A stretch of 64,000 bases of DNA from Archivesica marissinica (taxonomy: Eukaryota > Mollusca > Bivalvia > Venerida > Vesicomyidae), in assembly GCA_014843695.1 (NCBI GenBank), contig CM026400.1, positions 34,924,435 to 34,988,434 of the forward strand, read 5' to 3'. Below the pieces are notes generated by a model. It was not told the DNA's origin, ran no database searches, and was given only the letters and a program-made list of their open reading frames with translations. Made by a program: the position numbers and the translations under genes. This document shows, piece by piece, positions 9,686 to 21,239 of this stretch. Numbering within the stretch: the first letter of the stretch is position 1; each line of letters starts with the position of its first letter.

Positions 9686-11211
9686 CTGTAAAATATTGGG
9701 AATTTATATCTAATTTCCAACTTTGACAAATGATGGTTGGCCTGTCTAGGTCAGTGATGTTTAATTAGAGATATTGTCAGCATGTTACTAACTAGTGTTG
9801 TGAAGAGATCTCCATGGGGCTTGCTGCCAGTGCTTATATAATCATTAGCTGTAGTGAGATATATTATATAATGTTGGTTCCCCCATTTCTCATTAGTTTG
9901 CTGGATGGTATGCAATTTGTGTTGAATTAATGGATTGTCATACACTCTCTAGACATTTGTTAACTGTCAGCTAAATGACTAAATGATTCACAAATATACT
10001 GCTCCTATTGCGGAAAATGGAGCCATTTACTGGTGTATTCCATGTCTGTATAATAATCAAGTTTATCACATAACTTTGCTTGTATTCAGTTTCATACAGC
10101 CATCACATATTTTCTTATATGTACACACGTGTAATAACACCTGGATGGATTCTGATTGGTTGAGAGAATAAATCGTTATTATTTGTAAATTAAACTTTAA
10201 AGTATGCATATTTCTATTTGAATTGGTGCATATCGTTAATGGTAAGACAAGCTAGGATTTAAAATAAGTCTCACCGCATTTATAACGCTGTTAAAAGCAT
10301 AAATATAATGCTTCTTCGATTAGTGATGTCCTGACAATTTAGTGGCACAATGATAATTTGCTTTGGCACTTGGCGCCAAACTGAAACTACATGTATACTG
10401 TCGGCCTCCGCACATTTTAACCACGCCCAACGTAGTTCATACACTAATGGAAACTATTAACCCGCGATTCATTCCTAAAGTATCATGTGAGTACTCCCGC
10501 TGTATAAGTAAAATTGAATAATAACCAAATGTTTATTCCGCGGCATGTACCATCTTCACCTTTGAGAATTATTATGTATCAGGGACTTACCTATGGATAG
10601 ATATATGTGTAAGCACCATTAGGATAGGGGGGTCCATCTGGGGTATCGCCCCATGAAGATTTTGAGGTAGTATACAGGAAGTATATATCGCCGTAACTGC
10701 ATTCTGAGAAATAATTAAGGAACATTTTATTGCACTGTGAAAATCTTATTAATTAAAATATAATGAAATACCGAGTTAATTTCATAAGCACATCATACAT
10801 CTCCACCCCCCCGCACGCACCCTTCATCTTTTATTGCATTTTATTACGTTTTCATATTTTCAATATTTGAAGTAAATGTGTAGGCACTTGCCTACAGGGA
10901 AATACACCACTGTATATATATATATATATAAGTATATATAAGTATAAACGATTTGATACCACTTTATGTAAGCCATGTTGACTTCCTTAAATGTCTCCGA
11001 GTTCAAAGACATGGACTCTTCATTAACAATATCAGCTAGAGATTTATGTTTGTAATAACAGTAGGGTGTCTCCATTGTCTTCAATCAGACTGTGTTCCCA
11101 GTTTATACTTCCTTTCTTTCTAACAGCAGAACCGTAATTATGAATAAATTCATCAAAGCGTGCAACGCAAGCTTTCATTTAATTTCCATTTTAGTCCAAT
11201 TTTGTGTTTGC
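9686..11211. other. Unique AT-rich spacer, no gene recognised
   Basis: About 1.5 kb without tandem arrays. There is a TA-rich microsatellite at about 10911-10945, a palindrome TTGGCGCCAA at 10370-10379 that resembles an E2F site, and a CACCCCCCCGC run near 10804. Short open frames of 62-74 codons look random in composition. I see no splice-flanked exon I would defend. Confidence 0.4.
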
Positions 11212-11953
11212 TTAGCATGTGCTGCACACTGAGATATGTTAAATGGGTGGGTGGTTAGCATGTGATGCACACTGAGATATGCTAAATGAAGGGATGGTTT
11301 GCATGTGCTGCACACTGAGGTATGCTCAAGGAGTGGGTGGTTAGCATGTGCTGCACATTGAGATCTGCTAAAGGAGTGGATGGTTACCATGTGCTGCACA
11401 CTGAGATATGCTAAAGGAAGGGGTGGTTATCATGTGCTGCACACTGGGATCTGCTAAAGGAAGGGATGGTTAGCATGTGCTGCACACTGAGATATGCTAA
11501 AGGAAGGGATGGTTAGCATGTGCTGCACACTGAGATATGCTAAAGGAGTGGATGGTTACCATGTGCTGTACACTGAGATATGCTAAAGGAGTGGGTGGTT
11601 AGCATGTGCTGCACACTGAGATATGCTAAAGGAGTGGGTGGTTAGCATGTGCTGCACACTGAGATATGCTAAAGGAGTGGATGGTTAGCATGTGCTGCAC
11701 ACTGAGATATGCTAAAGGAGTAGATGGTTAGCATGTGCTGCACACTGAGATATGCTAAAGGAGTGGATGGTTAGCATGTGCTGCACACTGAGATATGCTA
11801 AAGGAGTGGGTGGTTAGCATGTGCTGCACACTGAGATATGCTAAATGAGTGGATGGTTAGCATGTATGGCACACTGAGATATGCTAAAGGAAGGGATGGT
11901 TACCATGTGCTGCACACAGAGATATGCTAAAGGAGTGTATTTTTGGCATGTAC
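11212..11953. repeat. 43-bp tandem repeat, about 17 copies
   Basis: Core TGCTGCACACTGAGATATGC followed by TAAAGGAGTGGATGGTTAGCA. Variants alternate AAGGGATGG and GTGGGTGG. It is followed within 10 bp by a different array. Confidence 0.93.
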
Positions 11954-11962
11954 AGTAACACT

Positions 11963-12318
11963 GAGTAAGTTGGGTGTACTGTTGTTTAGTGTATAAGTTG
12001 GGTGTATGGTTGTGTATAGGGTTGGGTGTACTGTTGTTTAGTGTATAAGTTGGGTGTATGGTTGTGTATAAGTTGGGTGTACTGTTGTTTAGTGTATAAG
12101 TTGGGTGTATAATTGTGTATAAGTTGGGTGTACTGTTGTTTAGTGTATAAGTTGGGTGTATGGTTGTGTATAAGTTGGGTGTACTGTTGTTTAGTGTATA
12201 AGTTGGGTTTACAGTTGTGTATGAGCTGGGTGTACGAGTGTGTATGAGTCGTGTGTACGGTTGTGTATGAGCTGGGTGTACGAGTGTGTATGAGTCGTGT
12301 GTACGGTTGTGTATGTTA
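11963..12318. repeat. 51-bp two-part tandem repeat
   Basis: The 51-bp unit is composed of two related halves, AGTTGGGTGTACTGTTGTTT+AGTGTATA (28 bp) and AGTTGGGTGTATGGTTGTGT+ATA (23 bp). The right end shifts to GAGCTGGGTGTACGAGTGTG units. Such alternation is a small higher-order repeat. Confidence 0.9.
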
Positions 12319-12372
12319 CAGATTATAGAAGTACAATATGCCACTAATGGCAGAGTTTGTGCAGTTATCATC

Positions 12373-13612
12373 ATCAGACCCTTGGTATAAATGCTTAAAT
12401 AGATCAGTGAGCAGACCCTAGGTATAAATGCTTAAACAGATCAGTGAGCAGACCCTTGGTATCAATGCTTAAACAGATCAGTGAGCAGACCCTAGGTATA
12501 AATGCTTAAACATATACAGTGAGCAGACCCTTGGTATAAATGTTTAAACAGATCAGTGAGCAGACCCTAGGTATAAATGCTTAAACATATACAGTTAGCA
12601 GACCCTAGGTATAAATGCTTAAACAGATCAGTGAGCAGACCCTAGGTATAAATGCTTAAACAGATCAGTGAGCAGACCCTTGGTATAAATGCTTAAATAG
12701 ATACAGTGAGCAGACCCTTGGTATCAATGCTTAAATAGATACAGTGAGCAGACCCTAGGTATCAATGCTTAAATAGATACAGTGAGCAGACCCTAGGTAT
12801 CAATGCTTAAATAGATACAGTGAGCAGACCCTAGGTATAAATGCTTAAACAGATCAGTGAGCAGACTCTAGGTATAAATGCTTAAATAGATCAGTGAGCA
12901 GACCCTAGGTATAAATGCTTAAGCATATACAGTGATCAGACCCTAGCTTGGTATAAATGCTTAAATAGATACAGTGATCAGACCCTAGGTATAAATGCTT
13001 AAACATATACAGTGATCAGACCCTAGGTATCAATGCTTAAACAGATCAGTGAGCAGACCCTTGGTATAAATGCTTAAATAGATACAGTGAGCAGACTCTA
13101 GGTATAAATGCTTAAACAGATCAGTGATCAGACCCTAGGTATAAATGCTTAAATAGATACAGTGAGCAGACTCTAGGTATAAATGCTTAAATAGATACAG
13201 TGAGCAGACTCTAGGTATAAATGCTTAAATAGATACAGTGAGCAGACTCTAGGTATAAATGCTTAAATAGATCAGTGAGCAGACTCTAGGTATAAATGCT
13301 TAAATAGATACAGTGAGCAGACTCTAGGTATAAATGCTTAAATAGATACAGTGAGCAGACCCTAGGTATAAATGCTTAAACAGATCAGTGAGCAGACTCT
13401 AGGTATAAATGCTTAAATAGATACAGTGAGCAGACTCTAGGTATAAATGCTTAAATAGATCAGTGAGCAGACCCTAGGTATAAATGCTTAAACAGATCAG
13501 TGAGCAGACCCTAGGTATCAATGCTTAAACAGATCAGTGAGCAGACCCTAGGTATAAATGCTTAAGCAGATCAGTGAGCAGACCCTAGGTATCAATGCTT
13601 AAGCAGATACAG
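12373..13612. repeat. 37-38 bp tandem repeat, about 33 copies
   Basis: Core GTGAGCAGACCCTAGGTATA followed by AATGCTTAAACAGATCA. Two length forms exist because AGATCAGTG (37 bp) alternates with AGATACAGTG (38 bp). Variants such as GACTCTAGG cluster between about 13080 and 13450. Confidence 0.93.
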
Positions 13613-13967
13613 TGTACTAACCCATCCGTCAATGTCTTATATTAATTCATTAGCAGAAAATATTCTCTAGTTGATGACATTTGGACAAGTATAAATCACT
13701 TGTGCTTAAGGAACTGACGAAGTGGATATTTCTGATTGTGTTTATTACCAAGTTTTCCAGAAAGGATAAGCTTCCAGGAAAATTACATTAGCAGACATTT
13801 ACAATGTGTTTCATTGTTTATTATAGCGCATTGGAGGAATAGTGATCTTAGAATCAATTGTTTGTTTATGTTGTTTGCAGTAACTTGTGCTGTTCAATGT
13901 TTGCACTTATATTAGCGATTGATAAAAGTTGGAATTCACAAAAAAAATCCTATACAACTTTGTTTCA
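13613..13967. other. Unique spacer, nothing recognised
   Basis: AT-rich sequence between two arrays with no open frame, TE signature or motif that I can support. Its last bases, TATACAACTTTGTTTC, recur at 15045-15060 just before the second half of the next array. Confidence 0.4.
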
Positions 13968-14397
13968 CTATAAACTCTCAAACCGTTTCGCTATAAACTC
14001 TCAAATGGTTTCACTATAAACTCTCAAATTGTTTCGCTATAAACTCTCAAATGGTTTCACTATAAACTCTCAAACAGTTTCACTATAAACTCTCAAATGG
14101 TTTCACTATAAACTCTCAAACAGTTTCACTATAAACTCTCAAACGGTTTCGCTACAAACTCTCAAACAGTTTCACTATAAACTCTCAAAAGGTTTCGCTA
14201 TAAACTCTCAAACTGTTTCGCTATTAACTCTCAAATGGTTTCGCTATAAACTCACAAACGGTTTCGCTACAAACTCTCAAACGGTTTTGCTATGAACTCT
14301 CAAACAGTTTCATTATAAACTCTCAAACAGTTTCACTATAAACTCTCAAACAGTTTCTCTATAAACTCTCAAATAGTTTCGCTATAAACTCTCAAAA
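13968..14397. repeat. 23-bp tandem repeat, left block
   Basis: Unit ACTCTCAAACGGTTTCGCTA plus TAA, about 19 copies. Substitutions are concentrated at AAACGG/AAATGG/AAACAG and TTCGCT/TTCACT. The same unit resumes at 15175. Confidence 0.93.
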
Positions 14398-14477
14398 ATC
14401 CTCACCTATATTATGGGAGATTGTGTATGGTTTCCCTACAATGTCAATATGTATGTTGTACTGGTAATGCCTTCTGG

Positions 14478-15030
14478 AGGGGTTTGTGTGTTTTACGTTT
14501 ATTTATCGTCGCTACTGGTTGCCCATATGAGTGACGCCTCCTGAAGAGATTAGTCATTTTAGATTTTTGGAGGATAGTGCAATGTCACAGAGATCCATTG
14601 CAGAATCTCCTCTGGTTCTTTTACGTGCACAATGTAAAGCACCGACACGAGACCTTGGTTTAATGTCCCATCTGAAAGAGTTGTTAATTTTATTAGGGTC
14701 AGACGGGGGATCAAACCTTCGATCCCTGGATTCCCAGTTCATTGTGTTAAGATTAGCGCAATGGTAGCGCGCTCGCTTCTCACCAATGCGACCCGGGTTC
14801 GATCCTTGGACAGGGAAGTATGTGAGATGGTACGATGGTCGCCAGATCGGACAGGTGGGTTTTCTGAGAACTTTTCTCCAGGTACTCCGGTTTCCTCCCA
14901 CATGAATGACCACATATACGCTTACATCCGAGCCAACGAGAGTGATTAATATAAGTTGTTCAAACTTGCTTCGCAATCGTTGTAAAATAAATAAAGTATA
15001 AAAAAACCACTGGACTACATATCTGGCTGT
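14478..15030 (-). mobile_element. SINE-D, split by a nested SINE-B
   Basis: Minus-strand SINE-D: from left to right it has GTGTTTTACGTTTATTTATC, CTCCTGAAGAGATTAGTCAT, TCTTTTACGTGCACAATG, and the B box region GGGGGATCAAACCTTCGATC. It stops at GTGTTAA (14744-14751) and resumes after the SINE-B with CCACTGGACTACATAT (from about 15007), which is the reverse complement of the SINE-D A-box region ATGTAGTCCAGTGG. The insertion therefore lies in the A box. Confidence 0.85.
14752..15006 (+). mobile_element. SINE-B nested in SINE-D
   Basis: Begins GATTAGCGCAATGGTAGCGC and carries the SINE-B body (GAGATGGTACGATGGTCGCC, GTTTCCTCCCACATGAATGA) and tail AAATAAATAAAGTATAAAAA. Compared with the copy at 3219 it has an extra segment GAGAACTTTTCTCCAGG in the middle. 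It is younger than the SINE-D it interrupts. Confidence 0.88.
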
Positions 15031-15174
15031 AAATGCCAGCTATACAACTTTGTTCTGTTCTATGCTGTGCTGCATGGATCAATTGGTGTGTCCAAAAGAT
15101 TGAATACTCTTTCAAAATGGAGGGTTCATCGCAATACTACTGAATACCCGTCATTATTTATATATACAGATACA

Positions 15175-16073
15175 GCAGTTTCGCTATAAACTCTCAAACG
15201 GTTTCGCTATAAACTCACAAATGGTTTCGCTACAAACTCTCAAATGGTTTCGCTACAAACTCTCAAATAGTTTTGCTATAAACTCTCAAACGGTTTTGCT
15301 ATAAACTCACAAATGGTTTCACTACAAACTCTCAAACAGTTTTGCTATAAACTGTCAACAGTTTTGCTATAAACTCTCAAAATGGTTTCGCTATAAACTC
15401 ACAAACGGTTTCACTACAAACTCTCAAATGGTTTCGTTACAAACTCTCAAACGGTTTTGCTATAAACTCTCAAATGGTTTCGCTATAAACTCACAAACGG
15501 TTTTGCTACAAACTCTCAAATGGTTTTGCTATAAACTCTCAAAAGGTTTTGCTATTAACTCTCAAATGGTTTCGCTATAAACTCTCAAACGGTTTTGCTA
15601 TAAACTCTCAACTATTTTGCTATAAACTCTCAAATGGTTTCGCTATAAACTCACAAACGGTTTTGCTACAAACTCTCAAACAGTTTTGCTATAAACTCTC
15701 AAATGGTTTCGCTATAAACTCTCAAACTGTTTTGCTATTAACTCTCAAACAGTTTCGCTATAAACTCACTAACGGTTTCACTACAAACTCTCAAACAGTT
15801 TCGCTATAAACTCTCAAACGGTAGCGCTATAAACTCTCAAACCGTTTCGCTATAAACTCTCAAACGGTTTCGCTATAAACTCAAAAAGTTTCGCTATAAA
15901 CTCTCAAACTGTTTCGCTATAAACTCTCAAAAAGGTTCGCTATAAACTCTCAAACTGTTTCGCTATTAACTCTCAAACGATTTCGCAATAAACTCTCAAA
16001 CAGTTTCGCTATAAACTCTCAAATGGTTTCGCAATAAACTCTCAAACTGTTTCGCTATAAACTCTCAAACGGT
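15175..16073. repeat. 23-bp tandem repeat, right block
   Basis: About 39 copies of the same unit as at 13968-14397. Here TTTTGCTA and AACTCACAAACGG variants are common. The 0.78 kb between the blocks holds the SINE-D/SINE-B nest plus about 200 bp of unique DNA, so the interruption is not only the SINEs. Confidence 0.93.
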
Positions 16074-16325
16074 TGTGTTTTCCACAAACACACATTGCTT
16101 TGATCTGCTACAGTCTTAGTTCTATGAAGTTACTTTGTTGATTATTTAATTAGATTTGTTGCTTAAATTGATTTCATTTGGTGGAGGACTTGGAATTGAA
16201 TGTCTTTTAAACGAATAAAAATGCTTTAAAATTGCTGTGGAGTAAATTGTTGGGAAGGAAGGAAATTGTTTAGTAAAAGACACCCTGTACTAATTCATTC
16301 TAGAGGAAAGATAGAAGCTAGTAGA

Positions 16326-16552
16326 TGTCATGATAGCGCAATGGTAGCGTGGTCGCTTCAGGTGCGAAAGGCCCAGAGTTTGCACCTAGCTGTAGCTATT
16401 ATGATTGTGCCCTTAGGCAAGGCATTTAAATTCCACATTGCCTCTTCTCTCTCCCTCGTGGCGATGAATTCCATCAGGAATAAGGTCTGAAGAGTGATTA
16501 ATATAAGTTGTTGGAACTTGTTTTGCAATCGAGCTAAAATAAATTTGTAAAA
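16326..16552 (+). mobile_element. SINE-C, tRNA(Pro)-like head
   Basis: Head TGATAGCGCAATGGTAGCGT, anticodon region TCGCTTCAGGTGCGA (stem TCGC/GCGA) matching tRNA-Pro(CGG) with one change in the anticodon (CGG to CAG). Body CCCTTAGGCAAGGCATTTAA and CATTGCCTCTTCTCTCTCCC, tail GAGTGATTAATATAAGTTGT, then AACTTGTTTTGCAATCGAGC and AAAATAAATTTGTA. The tail is shared with SINE-B. Bases 16074-16325 hold nothing recognised. Confidence 0.85.
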
Positions 16553-16815
16553 ACTAAGAAAGAAGCTGATATTGTGGAACAATGTATAACATTTTATGTA
16601 GAATCTCATCAAAGTTGTCGTTAAACAGCCTGCCGTTATTGACCCCTTCCAAATATGATAAAGAGAGTTAGCTCTTTCCCACATAGAAGGGTCTCATGAC
16701 ATAGATGCCATTGCGTCTCATGACGCCATTACCAATACCAAATACATAGACAATATAGAAGTCAAACCTATAGTCATATCAATAAGGCCGGAATCTCGTG
16801 TCATTAGTTTATGCA

Positions 16816-16953
16816 AATGTATTTAATCTTGATTGTGAAACAAGTTCTTACAACTTATATTAATCACTCTCGAGACCTCATTCCTGATGGAATTCATTAC
16901 CAGTTGTACAAACTTGTTTTGCAATCGAGCTAACATAAATTTGTATAAACTAT
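16816..16953. mobile_element. Two SINE-C tails in inverted orientation
   Basis: The stretch 16816-16897 is a minus-strand SINE-C tail (CGAGACCTCATTCCTGATGG present in reverse sense) and 16900-16953 is a plus-strand tail (AACTTGTTTTGCAATCGAGC, ATAAATTTGTATAAACT). They lie back to back and form an imperfect palindrome. No head or body is present for either. Confidence 0.7.
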
Positions 16954-17017
16954 TAAACAACCTGTTTTCAGATTCCCAATATGTTGTTTACTTATACATA
17001 TTATAGACTAGATATTA

Positions 17018-17104
17018 CAGTCAAACCTCTCTTAAACAGCCACCTGTGCTAAGCAGCCAATTTCTGTGATTTTCTTGGCTGGCTGTTTAACACAGGTTTG
17101 ACTG
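17018..17104. mobile_element. M1 MITE, 87 bp, TA-flanked
   Basis: Starts CAGTCAAACCTCTCTTAAAC and ends CACAGGTTTGACTG with TA on both sides, matching the ends of the other M1 copies at 19021 and 24164. TA target sites and CAGT...AACCT ends fit Tc1/mariner, pogo-like MITEs (inference). Unusually, the flanks are also inverted: TAGACTAGATAT on the left mirrors ATATCTAGTCTA on the right, giving about 27-bp arms in total. Confidence 0.8.
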
Positions 17105-17119
17105 TAATATCTAGTCTAT

Positions 17120-17349
17120 TATACAAATTTATTTTAGCTTGATTGCGAAACAAGTTATTTCAACTTATATTAATCACTCTCGAGACCTCATTCCTGATGG
17201 AATCCATCGCCACGAGGGAGAGAGAAGAGGCAACGTGGAATTTAAATGCCTTGCCTAAGGGCACAATCGTAATGACTCCAGCGGGGCTCAAACTCCGGAC
17301 CTTTCGCACCTGAAGTGAACACGCATCCACTGCGCTATCACGACTTCAC
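17120..17349 (-). mobile_element. SINE-C with 13-bp target duplication
   Basis: Minus-strand SINE-C with complete head (GCACCTGAAGTGAACACGC, then GCGCTATCACGACTT at the right end) and tail at the left. Flanked by TATCTAGTCTATT at 17107-17119 and 17350-17362, a perfect 13-bp direct repeat. It inserted immediately next to the M1 MITE, in the palindromic flank of that element. Confidence 0.9.
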
Positions 17350-17362
17350 TATCTAGTCTATT

Positions 17363-19020
17363 GAAATCTCCAAACGATAAAAAGAGATGTCAATCACCTT
17401 GTCACATAGCTAGTTATTCCCCCAGAATGAAAAAAGGGCAGGGCGCAGGTACAAAAAAGGGCATTTTTTCATGTTGCCTGTCCTTAAATGGGCAGAATTT
17501 ATGTTATTACGAGTACGAAACATTTTGAGGACGAATCAATTTTGCAACCTATTGCGTATTACAATTCAAAATATATTATAGTTTGTGACAATGGTGTGGT
17601 ATCCAAGATAATTATCTAAACAAAAATGTAAGCCAGAAAAAATTACAACAATAATGCATGTACATTTGTTTAAAAAACGCTTATATAGAATATAATGGCG
17701 GCATAATTGACATCCGTTCGCGGAATTTCCGACCGGTGCAATGGGACAATCCATATGCTGTGATATGCACAGTACCCAGTAAAACTAAAAACATGAGACT
17801 ATAGGGACAACTTGGGAACTATTTGAGTCAATTATCGCCAATTATGAGAGTTGCACACATGGGACAATATGTCTGTGACTTCGCTATAAAGAACTCGTAA
17901 CTGGACATCGCGTGCTGATAATCGCCTACATTTGTTTAAATGTATTGCCTCTTCAATGTACATAATCAGCAGATGACACATTAGTCTCATGATTTATTTA
18001 TTTATGTTTCGAATTTCTATTAAATCAATATCAAAGTCAATGTTGCTCTAGGCTACACAGTGCTTACGTGGACATTTCACAGCATATTGATTGTAAACCT
18101 GTGTATTCCAGATTATAGCATTAGTCTAACACAGTACTGGTGTTTGTTGAGGGATTTCAAGCAATATTGCAATACTTATCATAAAGTTTTATTGAGAATT
18201 TAGGCACACGAGGGCGGGTATTTTCGGAATTTCGGGCACATGGCAGGTTGCCCTCCTATTCCTGCTTAGGAGAAGCACTAATAGCGTCCGAGTGGAACAT
18301 GTATCCTTTAGGACAGTCTATATCAGAATGTAGGTCACTAGGTCAAACTAAGAAATTAAGGACAGTCACTATTAATTTCTTTAAATATGTTTCAATATCA
18401 CCAAGTTTCTATGTTTCTGTATTTTCAGATACAATCCGGATGGAAAGAGCCAAAACCTCACTGAACCCGGCTGAATTCTCGAAATCCATACGATTGCTGG
18501 CTGGACACGTCAGAGAAAAAATCCTTCAGTCAGAAAAAATGGAATGGAATTTTGGGTGCATTTTAATAATTTGTCTGACCGGGGTCAATCAAGTTCTGGT
18601 AAAAGTTTTGTGAAGAGACGTAGCCAGAACAGCAGAACATTCTATGAATATTAGCTCTAATCAATCAGCACATGATTGATAAATGATCGATTGACATCTT
18701 CCGAGCCTAGTTACCTGGGTTACAATATGTGACTGATGGTTCCTAATTCTATTCCAATAAATTGTGATACCCTGTTGCAATAACCTGGAATACTGACATA
18801 GTCCGCCCCCCATCAATAAAGCTATTAATAGAATCTATTAATAGATGATTTTTCTTGGAATATAATGTGTGAGATCATCCATGAAGTTTGTAAATGTCTA
18901 CTATGCAAGTAGGATATGCTTCTTTGTGCAGGAATAAATAATAATAAATAAATTTGAGGATGTTTATTTTAGAACAGTAGAAAGCCTACAGCATAAATAC
19001 ACGTACACACGATACATCTA
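17363..19020. other. Unique region, mostly unassigned
   Basis: About 1.65 kb with no tandem array. Contains GGGCAGGGCGCAGG near 17440, similar to GGGCAGGGTGCATG near 27740, which may be remnants of one old repeat. A weak candidate exon lies at 18429-18613. Otherwise I recognise nothing here. Confidence 0.4.
18429..18613 (+). CDS. Weak candidate exon, unidentified
   Basis: A pyrimidine-rich tract ending TTTCTGTATTTTCAG (18414-18428) looks like a splice acceptor. The frame that begins with ACA at 18431 stays open for 60 codons to a TGA at 18611, with the peptide TIRMERAKTSLNPAEF followed by a charged helical stretch (REKILQSEKMEW). A possible donor CTG|GTAAAAG lies at 18599-18607. The ER.K.S.N..E pattern loosely recalls the N-terminal domain of peroxisomal acyl-CoA oxidases, but this is an impression without a search and the length is compatible with a chance frame. 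No neighbouring exon was found. It could be an exon, an exon relic or nothing. Confidence 0.15.
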
Positions 19021-19164
19021 CAGGCAAACCTGCATTAAGCAGCCAGTTATCAGATTCCCAATATGTTACTTTGTTATACATTTGACCTCAATTAAGCAGC
19101 CACCTGTGTTAAGCAGCCACTTTCTGTGATTCCCTTGGTTGGCTGCTTAAGACAGATTTGACTG
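19021..19164. mobile_element. M1 MITE, 144 bp
   Basis: Begins CAGGCAAACCTGCATTAAGC after TA and ends GGCTGCTTAAGACAGATTTG plus ACTG. Internal AAGCAGCCACCTGTGTTAAG and CTGTGATTCCCTTGGTTGGC match the other M1 copies. End bases have diverged (CAGG for CAGT; right flank AT), so this copy is older. Confidence 0.78.
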
Positions 19165-20066
19165 ATTACCGGTACCTGCTACACACACCTATTGAACTGA
19201 CTAATTAACCGGTATAGTTTTAATCAAAAGCCGAATACCAGCCTCACGTAAAATATCTGAAGGAATTGATCTTTATGATTAAAGAGTACATTAATTCATG
19301 ACTGAAAAAAGGTTCTCATTTTCTACAGAGACTACTGTTTTGTGTTTGTTTGGCACTGAGGATATCAATTCTACTATTGTAATTAACCTAGGGTTAAAAA
19401 GATAACTGACAATAAATGATGGTAATATTTCTGTGCCACCGATAAACATGAAAAATATTTTTGTTAATGTCACAAGGGACATCATTCAGTTGCCCTCGGT
19501 AACATGATATGTGCGGAGGTATGTGGAGGCAATGCCCCCCCCCCCCCACGACTCACTATTCATTATAAGTCGTCAAAGCATTATATATTCAAGTATTAAG
19601 CAGCTCACAGGATGTATCAAAGCTCTCATTTAAATACATGGGAGGCAATGCTTGAAACAAATTGAAGCCAGGGACCAAACGCAATCACTTAGAGTAACAA
19701 TCAAGCACACAAAATTGCTCTGTACAGATTTCAATACACAAGGGGTGTGGTTAAATTAACATTGGGAGAATGTTTTGATTATTTTATTAGATAATAGAAT
19801 ACTGTACAGCTCAATATAATTGCAGTGGCAAATGTTAGCATTGTACACAGAGTTTTGTATTGGTGATGTTTTAAATTGGCTCATTTAATTTTTCTCCCGA
19901 CAAAATGCAAACCCAAACTCGGCTCGGCAAGAGAAACGCCAATAACTCGTACTACTATGGGATATAAATCTAATTAGTGCATCATTTGCATTGTTAATTA
20001 ATTGGAAAAGCAATGAGTAATAAGTTAATAACCATTATAATGCAAACAAACAATTTCACACCATTG
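19165..20066. other. Unique AT-rich spacer
   Basis: About 0.9 kb. Contains a poly-C run of 15 at about 19535-19549 and no recognisable coding or mobile sequence. A 64-codon minus-strand frame (19291-19485) has no identifiable motif. Confidence 0.4.
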
Positions 20067-20080
20067 AGTACCATTACAGA

Positions 20081-20350
20081 TGGTCCGCCTCCGTGATCGA
20101 GTGGTTATAGTCGCTGACTTGTATACCACTGTAACCTATCATCACTGATGGTCACGGGTTCGAGCCTCGCTCAGGCCGTGTTTCATTTATATGAAAAAGT
20201 TGGCAGTTTACGAAGGTTGGTGCACCCAAGTACTGGTTAACCGCTGGAGCCTGCCCAGGAAAGGTGTTGTTAGGTAAACTGCCCGCCGGCGATATAGCCC
20301 AAAAAATGGTGCTGATGCAGGCGTAAAACCCGAAATATAACATAACATAA
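20081..20350 (+). mobile_element. SINE-A with 10-11 bp target duplication
   Basis: Complete SINE-A: head CCGCCTCCGTGATCGAGTGG, B box GGGTTCGAGCC, body and (ATAAC)n-like tail. Flanked by ACCATTACAGA at both ends (20070-20080 and 20350-20360), a perfect duplication of at least 10 bp. It appears to have inserted into the first bases of the adjacent SINE-D. Confidence 0.92.
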
Positions 20351-20651
20351 CCATTACAGACAGACGGATATGTAGTCCAGTGGTTAACACGTTGGACTGA
20401 TAATCCAGGGATCGTAGGTTCGATCCCCCGTCTGACCCTAATGAAATTAACAGTCTTTCAGATGGGACTTTAGAACGAGGTCTCGTGTCGGTGCTGTACA
20501 CCGTGCACGTAAAAGAACCAGAGGAGACTCTGAAATGGGTCCCTGTCTGTATCGTTGCACTATCCTCCAAAAATCTAAAATGACTAATCTCTTCAGGAGC
20601 CGCCGCTCATATGGGCAATCGGTAGCGACGATAAATAAATGTAAAACACAC
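20351..20651 (+). mobile_element. SINE-D, most complete copy
   Basis: Head CGGATATGTAGTCCAGTGGT (A box) and GGTTCGATCCC (B box). The anticodon arm TTGGA-CTGATAA-TCCAG has GAT in anticodon position, so the head is tRNA-Ile-like. Body AACAGTCTTTCAGATGGGAC, GCACGTAAAAGAACCAGAGG, and TCTAAAATGACTAATCTCTT; 3' end CGACGATAAATAAATGTAAA. The 9-bp AGTACCATT at 20652-20660 matches 20067-20075, so SINE-A at 20081 lies inside the 5' edge of this insertion. Confidence 0.88.
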
Positions 20652-20660
20652 AGTACCATT

Positions 20661-21239
20661 GTGTGTGCAGTGAATGCTGTCAACGAGTTATCAAACACCG
20701 CAAATTACCGCATCCTTTGTTATACTAGAACAGTGACTCATGATGATATTTCTAATATAGGAATTACGAAATATTACTACAATATTTTCACAAGTTTATA
20801 TCTATTAATATGTAATACAATTTATTATGTAGCTGTATGTATATATATGTATATATAAATAAAATAACAAATTCCAGTTTCTTCATTTCTATTCGGAGCA
20901 GGATTCATCTGTGATTTAGATATGACCGTCAAATTGACCTCCATTTTGAAAATTACGCATTTGTCTTCGCTTTGTTTTATATTGACGGTAACATAAAATG
21001 CAATATAATGGCGAGGTCTAGTTTTGGCAGAATCGTTACTAATCGCCAATATAGCCAAAAAATAAAACCTCCGCCAATAAATTTACTTATACAGTAAAGA
21101 TATATATACAAAATATAGTAACATAATACTATGATAGTTACTAACTGAAGAAGAATTCATCATTCATGAAGTAGACAGGTATATATCGCCAGTGCTATCA
21201 CATGAAACACCTGTCCATTGAGAAGCATTCAAAGCTGAC
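20661..21239. other. Unique AT-rich spacer
   Basis: No array, TE or gene recognised. Short TA-rich stretch at 20835-20858. Open frames on both strands here are short and include SINE-D sequence. Confidence 0.4.

Noticed and set aside
20361..20436. tRNA-Ile gene
   Set aside because: It folds fairly well, but it is the head of a SINE-D whose body and target duplication are visible, and the other copy has a Thr-type anticodon.
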